This document shows, in pieces, positions 5,666-10,832 of a stretch of 12,898 bases of DNA. Both the position numbers and the translations under genes were made by a program. Under the pieces are notes generated by a model. That model did not search any database. It saw nothing but the letters and a program-made list of their open reading frames with translations, and was not told where the DNA came from. Where the stretch lies: NCBI GenBank assembly GCA_902797455.1, contig CADBTE010000396.1, positions 1 to 12,898 on the forward strand, written 5' to 3'. How positions within the stretch are numbered: the first letter of the stretch is position 1; the number at the start of each line of letters is the position of its first letter. This stretch comes from an uncultured Planctomycetota bacterium. GTDB taxonomy: Bacteria > Planctomycetota > Planctomycetia > Pirellulales > Thermoguttaceae.

Positions 5666-8116
5666 ATGACAGCAAAACGAAAGGGTTCAGGAGAATCCCC
5701 GAAGAGCAGAGGACGCAGCCGAGGGCTGTCGCCGGACAGCTCTTTTCCGTCCGATGAGCGTTCGGCCCAGAGAGATCCCGGCTTTCAGAGCGAGGATGCT
5801 TCCTTTGAACCGATCGATGAGGAGCGTGCTCGTCTTGCTCGATACGCCGACGAAATCGAGGAGAGTTGGAATTCTCCCAATTCGACCACTCGTCGTGGTC
5901 CATCGCCTTTTCCGCCGATCCAGTCCGGATCGGACTTCCCTTCTGAGCAATCAACCTCTCAGCAGGAAGACAGCACCGATGGTTCGGGGCGTCCTTCCCG
6001 TTTCCTGAGTGATTCGGCTGAAAAACCTCGCCGGGTCTCCAGCCGAGGGGGAGACAGAGGGCGTCCGTCTCGCGCCATCGCGGAAGAATCCGCTGACGGC
6101 GTTTCGTCGCGGCAGGACGACGACCCGAAAACGTTCCCCGATTCTTACGACGCTCCTATCGATTACACCCCTCGGAAAGAGAGTATCTGGAACAACAATC
6201 CGTTCCAGCAGGCTGGAAATCGATCGGATTCCAGCGCCGTGAATTATTCCGATCGCCCGCGTCGGCAGTATGAACATAGCGAAGAATCCTCCGGCGATGA
6301 TCGTTACCGCGCCGGTCGTCCAATGGATCGTTTCCGTTCTTCCGGTCGTCCTTCAGGAGGACCTTCCTATCGTGATCGTTTTGGCGCAGGAGGCGCCGAG
6401 CGAGGAGGTTCTTTCGAGGAGGGGGGGGACGGCGAGGCAGGTCGTGCCGGCGACGGTCCCGCGAACGGCCGTTTTCGGACGGGATATCCCTTTCAGCGCG
6501 GTGGTTATCGTAACGATGGCTATCGCGGCGACGGTTATCGTAACGATGGCTATCGCCCCCATCCTCAGGAGCGTTTCTATCGCCGTCACAACCGTGACAT
6601 CGATGATCCTCACCAGCACGGCGGTTATAACCGCTACTACTCTTTCCGGCGTTATCAAAATCCCGGTTATTCGCTTGAGTCACTCGAGAACGTTGAACCC
6701 GAGTCGGCCCCGCGCGGGAAGTACGGCGAGCCTCTTTCTCTGGCTGAAGAGCTTTCCTCCGGACGCAACCGGATTTTTGACAGCAGTAAATCGGTCGCTA
6801 AAACGATCACCGAGGAAGAATTGGCTGCCGTTTCTACCCCCGATTGTGATGGGCGGGCTTATCTTGACTCGCTTCTGGCAATGGACGCCCAGGAACTGGT
6901 TCTCGAAGCCCGTCGTCAGAGTGGGGATGATCCGGTCAGCGCACAGCGCCGCAAGCTCGCGTTTCGTGTCCTCAATGAGAAAATTCACCTCTCCGGCCTG
7001 ATGTACGGGCAGGGGACGCTGGAAATCCTGCCTGATGAATTCGGTTTTTTGCGGAACCCCGAATTCAACTACTTCTCTTGTCCCGACGACATTTACATCT
7101 CACCGAGTCAAATTCGACGTTTTGGGCTTCGAAGCGGTTCGACCGTCTTTGGTCAGATTCGACCGCCCAAAGAGAAGGAACGTTATTTCGCCCTCCTTCG
7201 GATCGAGAAGATCAATGGGGAAGACCCCAATCTTTTGGCCGAAAAGCCTCTGTTTGACGATCTGACCGCGATGCACCCCGACAAACGGATCAATCTTGAG
7301 ACCGAAGACGGTGACATCAATACGCGTGTGGTCGACATGATCATCCCCGTCGGTTTTGGACAGCGCGGTTTGATCGTCTCCCCGCCGCGTGCCGGCAAGA
7401 CGATCCTGATGCAGAAGATGGCTCGTGCCGTTCTTGAAAACTACCCGGACGCCTATGTCTTTATGCTCCTGGTCGATGAACGCCCCGAGGAGGTGACCGA
7501 TATGGAGCGTCAGATCAAAGGCCCCCGCTGCGAGGTAATTAGCTCGACCTTTGATGAGCCGGCACAACGCCATATTCAAGTTTCCGAGATTGTTTTGGAT
7601 AAGGCCAAGCGAATGGTTGAGTACGGGAAGGATGTGGTGATTTTTCTCGATTCCATTACACGTCTGGCCCGCGCCTGGAACAACGAGTGCCCAACGTCGG
7701 GACGGACGCTCACAGGCGGAGTCGATGCCAACGCTCTGCAGATGCCGAAGAAACTCTTCGGTTCCGCCAGGAAGGTGGAGGAAGGCGGTTCTCTGACGAT
7801 TATCGCGACTGCCCTGATCGATACCGGAAGCCGGATGGATGAGGTCATTTTTGAGGAATTCAAGGGGACAGGGAACCTCGAGATATGGCTGGACCGTTCG
7901 CTCGTCGAAAAGAGAATCTGGCCGGCCATCGATATCTCCCGCAGCGGGACCCGCCGGGAGGAGATGATCCTCGATCCCGAGGAGTACAAACGAATCACGG
8001 CCCTTCGGCGAATTCTCAACGATATGAATCCGCCCGACGCGATGGAATTTCTTACCGAAAAACTGGTAAAATATCGGACGAACGCTGAATTCTTGATGAA
8101 ACTTAACATGCGTTGA
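5666..8116 (+). CDS. rho: Transcription termination factor Rho with long disordered N-terminal extension
   Basis: Hexameric RNA helicase/ATPase that ends transcription at C-rich unstructured RNA. It has 816 residues against 419 in E. coli. AAGGAG lies 8 nt before the ATG at 5666. Residues 1 to about 385 are low-complexity, rich in Ser, Arg, Gly, Asp, Pro and Tyr, and include a pentad repeat (GYRND GYRGD GYRND GYRPH). The conserved part then begins. The cold-shock RNA-binding domain starts near residue 448 (GTLEILPDEFGFLR, then ISPSQIRRFGLRSG). Walker A is PPRAGKT at 573-579 and Walker B Asp662 lies in VVIFLDSIT. The Q-loop LTGGVDANALQMPK, the segment EEGGSLTIIATALIDTG and SGTRREEMI are nearly as in E. 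coli. The core therefore looks fully functional. Arg/Gly/Asp-rich N-terminal insertions in Rho are known from actinobacteria and Bacteroides, where they affect RNA binding or phase separation. Identification is secure. Confidence 0.97.
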   Translation: MTAKRKGSGESPKSRGRSRGLSPDSSFPSDERSAQRDPGFQSEDASFEPIDEERARLARYADEIEESWNSPNSTTRRGPSPFPPIQSGSDFPSEQSTSQQEDSTDGSGRPSRFLSDSAEKPRRVSSRGGDRGRPSRAIAEESADGVSSRQDDDPKTFPDSYDAPIDYTPRKESIWNNNPFQQAGNRSDSSAVNYSDRPRRQYEHSEESSGDDRYRAGRPMDRFRSSGRPSGGPSYRDRFGAGGAERGGSFEEGGDGEAGRAGDGPANGRFRTGYPFQRGGYRNDGYRGDGYRNDGYRPHPQERFYRRHNRDIDDPHQHGGYNRYYSFRRYQNPGYSLESLENVEPESAPRGKYGEPLSLAEELSSGRNRIFDSSKSVAKTITEEELAAVSTPDCDGRAYLDSLLAMDAQELVLEARRQSGDDPVSAQRRKLAFRVLNEKIHLSGLMYGQGTLEILPDEFGFLRNPEFNYFSCPDDIYISPSQIRRFGLRSGSTVFGQIRPPKEKERYFALLRIEKINGEDPNLLAEKPLFDDLTAMHPDKRINLETEDGDINTRVVDMIIPVGFGQRGLIVSPPRAGKTILMQKMARAVLENYPDAYVFMLLVDERPEEVTDMERQIKGPRCEVISSTFDEPAQRHIQVSEIVLDKAKRMVEYGKDVVIFLDSITRLARAWNNECPTSGRTLTGGVDANALQMPKKLFGSARKVEEGGSLTIIATALIDTGSRMDEVIFEEFKGTGNLEIWLDRSLVEKRIWPAIDISRSGTRREEMILDPEEYKRITALRRILNDMNPPDAMEFLTEKLVKYRTNAEFLMKLNMR
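6503..6556 (+). repeat. Tandem 30-bp repeat within rho (GYRND/GYRGD pentads)
   Basis: A 24-bp segment at 6503-6526 recurs exactly at 6533-6556 (period 30). It encodes alternating Gly-Tyr-Arg-Asn-Asp and Gly-Tyr-Arg-Gly-Asp pentads. The two 15-bp half-units are similar at DNA level, which suggests recent duplication inside the disordered region. Confidence 0.85.
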
Positions 8117-8142
8117 CAGCGGGCTCCCTAACCATTTTTTAT
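8113..8142 (+). promoter_or_regulatory. Possible internal promoter before ribH
   Basis: A perfect TTGACA (8113-8118) overlaps the rho stop codon. A weak -10-like TTTTAT follows at 8137-8142 after 18 bp. This could give ribH-nusB-ftsY transcription independent of rho. The -10 match is only 4 of 6, so the call is tentative. Confidence 0.3.
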
Positions 8143-8155
8143 GAATGATAGACCC

Positions 8156-8176
8156 TCTTGCCACAGGATGGCGAGA
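8156..8176 (+). promoter_or_regulatory. Hairpin just upstream of the ribH ribosome binding site
   Basis: TCTTGCCA (8156-8163) pairs with TGGCGAGA (8169-8176) over 8 bp, including one G-T wobble, around a CAGGA loop. It ends 5 nt before the AGGAG at 8181-8185 that serves the ATG at 8194. It is not followed by T residues. It may be a processing or translation-control element. It is too small for an FMN riboswitch. Confidence 0.35.
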
Positions 8177-8193
8177 CGGGAGGAGAATGAGAT

Positions 8194-9183
8194 ATGACCG
8201 AGTATGAAGGTAAGATTGTCTCCCCCAAAGAAGGGAAGATCGCCATTGTTGTCTCGAAGTTCAATCAAACGGTGACGCGTTCCCTCTTGGACGGCTGCGT
8301 CAAGACACTGACGGCCCGCGGAGTCGCGTCCGAGAACATCGTGGTGGCCTGGGTCCCCGGGGCCTTTGAGCTGCCGACGGCTGCCTCACTTCTGGCCGAG
8401 GATTCTCAGCACAGCGCTGTGATTTGCTTGGGGTGCGTCATTAGGGGGGAAACGCCGCACGACACCTACATTGCCCAGGCAGTGAGTTCCGAACTGGCAC
8501 GGATGGGTGTTGACTTTGGTATTCCGGTGATCTTTGGACTGCTCACCTGCAATACAAAGGAGCAGGCGTTCGCCCGCGCGGGTTTGGCGGCCGATGGTTC
8601 GGCCATCGAGACCGTTCAGGGGGAAGAACCTATGGTTCGCGACAAGACTGTGGAACCGGCCATCGGAAACAAAGGGGTTGAGGCCGCTGAAGCCGCTTTA
8701 GAGATGATCGATCTGATCGGTCAATTCCCCGAGATTGAGTCCGACGAGGAAGACGACCCGTCCGAAAGGATGACGGCGCGTGCGGCGCAGTATCGCGCGG
8801 GGCAATTTGATGATGACTCGGACGTTGCAGAGTACGTCAACCTCGGCAGCGAATACGATGAGGACGACGAGGATGAGTTCGAGGAATTTGACGAGGGGGA
8901 TGATTTCTTCGAAGATGATCGTCCCTCGAAGGGAGGACGTGGGCGTTTCTCCGGTGCGTCTCACACGGGTTCCAAAAAAACTGGGTATGGCCGTGGTTTC
9001 GATCGGCAGGCGCCGCGGGGCAAAGGCGGTTTCGACTCCCCGCGCGGCGGCAAGGGACCTAAGGGACCCAAGGGGGGGAGGGGAACAAACTTCCGTCCTG
9101 GCGGTTTCGGAAACGGCGCGAAGGGAAAATCGGGCCCCTTTAAGGGGAATGGCCCGCGTGGAGGGAAAGGGAAGAGGTATTGA
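8194..9183 (+). CDS. ribH: 6,7-dimethyl-8-ribityllumazine synthase with insertion and charged C-terminal tail
   Basis: Lumazine synthase condenses 5-amino-6-ribitylamino-uracil with dihydroxybutanone phosphate, the penultimate step of riboflavin synthesis, usually in 5-mer to 60-mer shells. This protein has 329 residues against about 155 usually. The core is clear: SKFNQTVT, AWVPGAFELP, then VIRGETPH with the catalytic His, and FGLLTCNTKEQAFARAG with conserved Arg128. Between RAG (128-130) and GNKG (158-161) lie about 24 more residues than in B. subtilis RibH. The core ends near residue 178. The tail (179-329) has an acidic block (about 180-242, dense in Asp/Glu with few Lys/Arg). It is followed by a Gly/Lys/Arg-rich block (243-329) with GRGRF, PRGGKG and GPKGPKG. 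AGGAG lies 8 nt before the ATG. The nusB neighbour is typical for ribH. Enzyme identity is secure; the tail function is unknown. Confidence 0.95.
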   Translation: MTEYEGKIVSPKEGKIAIVVSKFNQTVTRSLLDGCVKTLTARGVASENIVVAWVPGAFELPTAASLLAEDSQHSAVICLGCVIRGETPHDTYIAQAVSSELARMGVDFGIPVIFGLLTCNTKEQAFARAGLAADGSAIETVQGEEPMVRDKTVEPAIGNKGVEAAEAALEMIDLIGQFPEIESDEEDDPSERMTARAAQYRAGQFDDDSDVAEYVNLGSEYDEDDEDEFEEFDEGDDFFEDDRPSKGGRGRFSGASHTGSKKTGYGRGFDRQAPRGKGGFDSPRGGKGPKGPKGGRGTNFRPGGFGNGAKGKSGPFKGNGPRGGKGKRY

Positions 9184-9239
9184 GTTTAACCGCCCTTGAT
9201 GTTTTCACCCGGGTGTTTCCACTGTAATGGAGCCGCGCC

Positions 9240-9797
9240 ATGACGATTTCCCCGAAAAAGAAAGAACCCACTCCAAGAAAATATCAGAGTTTTTCACGGA
9301 TGGTCGTGTTTCAAATTCTCTGTCAGCGAGACATCAATCGCTCGGACACTCCCTTTGATGACGAACAGTTTATTGTGACCGAGGTAGATCCCGATGGTAC
9401 GGATACCGAAGATTCGTCTCATCGCGGGGGATTGCTTCCGGTCAATACCACCGAAGAGCTGGAAGGGATTCAGGCCTGCCTGCCTCCCGAGGAAAATGAT
9501 CGGCCATCGGCTATCCGGTTTGCGCGTGATCTTCGTGAGGCCGCGCTGGCTCATCGTGAAGAGATAGATCAGAGGATTGCCGATACGGCGTTGAATTGGT
9601 CGTTGTCCCGAATGACGCTGACCGATCGCAACATCCTTCGTTTGGCGTTGGCGGAGCTCCTCTATTTTCCGACTCCTGTGGCTATTGTCATCGATGAGGC
9701 GATCGGACTGGCGAAGAGTTTTGGTTCTGAGAATTCCGCGTCTTTTGTCAATGGAATTCTTGGGAAAATTGTTGATTCGCTTCCTCCGCGAGATTGA
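9240..9797 (+). CDS. nusB: Transcription antitermination factor NusB
   Basis: All-helical RNA-binding protein that works with NusE/S10 on boxA RNA in antitermination and rRNA transcription. It has 185 residues, against about 140 in E. coli. N-terminal helix: SFSRMVVFQILCQRDINRS. C-terminal hallmark: DRNILRLALAELLYF, then AIVIDEAIGLAKSFGSE and ASFVNGILGKIV, matching the E. coli pattern AINEAIELAKSFG-FVNGVLDK. The extra length is an acidic, probably flexible insert at about residues 37-82 between helices 1 and 2 (FDDEQFIVTEVDPDGTDTED). The first helix has FSRM where most NusB proteins have an Arg-Ala-Arg motif. GGAG at 9229-9232 supports the ATG at 9240. It lies 56 bp after ribH, a widespread gene pair, and 53 bp before ftsY. 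Confidence 0.92.
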   Translation: MTISPKKKEPTPRKYQSFSRMVVFQILCQRDINRSDTPFDDEQFIVTEVDPDGTDTEDSSHRGGLLPVNTTEELEGIQACLPPEENDRPSAIRFARDLREAALAHREEIDQRIADTALNWSLSRMTLTDRNILRLALAELLYFPTPVAIVIDEAIGLAKSFGSENSASFVNGILGKIVDSLPPRD

Positions 9798-9850
9798 CGA
9801 TAGATGTTTTTCTCGGATGGTGGAGACACCCAGAATCGAAAGAAGGACTA

Positions 9851-10768
9851 ATGGGCTTTTTCGGAAAAATCAAACAGGGTCTTAAAAAGACCTTAAAAGT
9901 ACTGAATACAGACGTTCGTGACCTTTTTAAATCGGAAGGTCAGCTCGTTGACGATGCCTTCTGTGAAAAACTGTTCGAGACACTGGTTAAAACCGATATG
10001 GGGGTCGAGGCCGCGCAAGGTTCGGTTGACGCGATCAAAAAACAATTTCGCGGCCGCGTGGTTCAGCAGCAAGAAGTCATCGCTGTGATCAAAGAGCGTC
10101 TCAAGAAGCTTATGGAACAAGAGGATTCGGTGATTCGTTTTGCCTCTGCCCCTCCCACGGTGATTCTCTTTTGCGGCGTCAATGGCTGCGGAAAGACTAC
10201 CAGTATCGCGAAACTAACGAAGATGCTTGTGTCTCAGGGGCACAAAGTGGTTTTGGGGGCGGCCGATACCTTCCGCGCTGCAGCGGTCGATCAGCTCAAA
10301 ATCTGGGCCTCTCGGCTGGGAGCCGAGATCGTGACAGGCCCCGCGGGAAGCGATCCGGCCAGTGTTGCACATCGGGCTGTTGCCACGGCGAAGGATACGG
10401 GTGCGGATGTCTGTATTATCGATACCGCCGGACGTCTTCAAACGCAGAAAAACCTGATGAACGAGCTGGAGAAGATTGGCCGCGTGGTGGCCAAGCAGAT
10501 TCCCGAGGCCCCTCACGAGGTTTTCCTGGTGCTGGACGCGACGACCGGGCAGAACGGCCTGTCACAGGCGAAACATTTTACCGACACGGCCAAATGCACG
10601 GGGATCTTTCTGACCAAGCTCGACGGTACCGCGAAAGGAGGGGCTGTTGTCGCGATTCGTCAGAAAGTGGGATTGCCGGTCAAGTACATCGGTCTTGGGG
10701 AATCGGCTGACGATGTCGCCCTCTTTCATCCCGACGAATTCGTTGACGCTATGTTTGACGGTATCTGA
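9851..10768 (+). CDS. ftsY: Signal recognition particle receptor FtsY, compact NG form
   Basis: GTPase receptor that docks the SRP-ribosome complex at the inner membrane. It has 305 residues from the ATG at 9851, preceded by AGAAGGA at 9841-9847. The start MGFFGKIKQGLKKTL is typical for FtsY proteins lacking the acidic A domain (E. coli FtsY has 497 residues). The amphipathic N-helix probably mediates membrane contact. GTPase motifs: G1 GVNGCGKTT (109-117), DTFRAAAVDQL, G3 DTAGRL, LDATTGQNGLSQAKHF, G4 TKLDGTAKGG, then GLGESADD and FVDAMF near the end. DATTGQNG and the missing C-terminal M domain set it apart from Ffh. An in-frame TTG at 9794 overlaps the nusB stop and would add 19 residues, but the ATG matches family starts better. 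It appears to be in the same unit as nusB. Confidence 0.95.
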   Translation: MGFFGKIKQGLKKTLKVLNTDVRDLFKSEGQLVDDAFCEKLFETLVKTDMGVEAAQGSVDAIKKQFRGRVVQQQEVIAVIKERLKKLMEQEDSVIRFASAPPTVILFCGVNGCGKTTSIAKLTKMLVSQGHKVVLGAADTFRAAAVDQLKIWASRLGAEIVTGPAGSDPASVAHRAVATAKDTGADVCIIDTAGRLQTQKNLMNELEKIGRVVAKQIPEAPHEVFLVLDATTGQNGLSQAKHFTDTAKCTGIFLTKLDGTAKGGAVVAIRQKVGLPVKYIGLGESADDVALFHPDEFVDAMFDGI

Positions 10769-10784
10769 TTTTCCCACTCGGTCA

Positions 10785-10803
10785 CGGCTTATTCTGAAAG
10801 CCG
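10785..10803 (+). other. Hairpin between ftsY and the transglutaminase-like gene
   Basis: CGGCTT (10785-10790) pairs perfectly with AAGCCG (10798-10803) around a 7-nt loop. No T-run follows, so it is not a canonical intrinsic terminator. It may be a weak attenuator or an mRNA-stability element in the 64-bp gap. Confidence 0.3.
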
Positions 10804-10832
10804 GCATATAGGTCAAAACCGTTGGAGTACCT

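Noticed and set aside
6270..7001. 243-codon plus-strand frame overlapping rho in another frame
   Set aside because: Low-complexity Val/Ile/Thr-rich translation arising from the repetitive Arg/Gly codons of the rho extension. The rho frame continues through it with a conserved downstream core.
7100..8164. 354-codon open frame on the minus strand opposite rho
   Set aside because: It lies fully opposite the highly conserved Rho core. Its translation shows no recognisable domain, so it is a shadow of the rho codon pattern.
8117..8193. FMN riboswitch before ribH
   Set aside because: The 77-bp gap is too short for the conserved multi-helix FMN aptamer, and I do not see its conserved segments.
9072..9078. 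Run of seven G in the RibH tail as a possible frameshift site
   Set aside because: Before and after the run the frame encodes the same Gly/Lys/Arg/Pro-rich composition and ends with a natural stop, so there is no sign of a shift. Read-level checking would still be sensible.
9206..9215. Perfect 10-bp palindrome CACCCGGGTG between ribH and nusB
   Set aside because: It has no loop, is short and has no repeat elsewhere that I noticed. A chance occurrence is likely.
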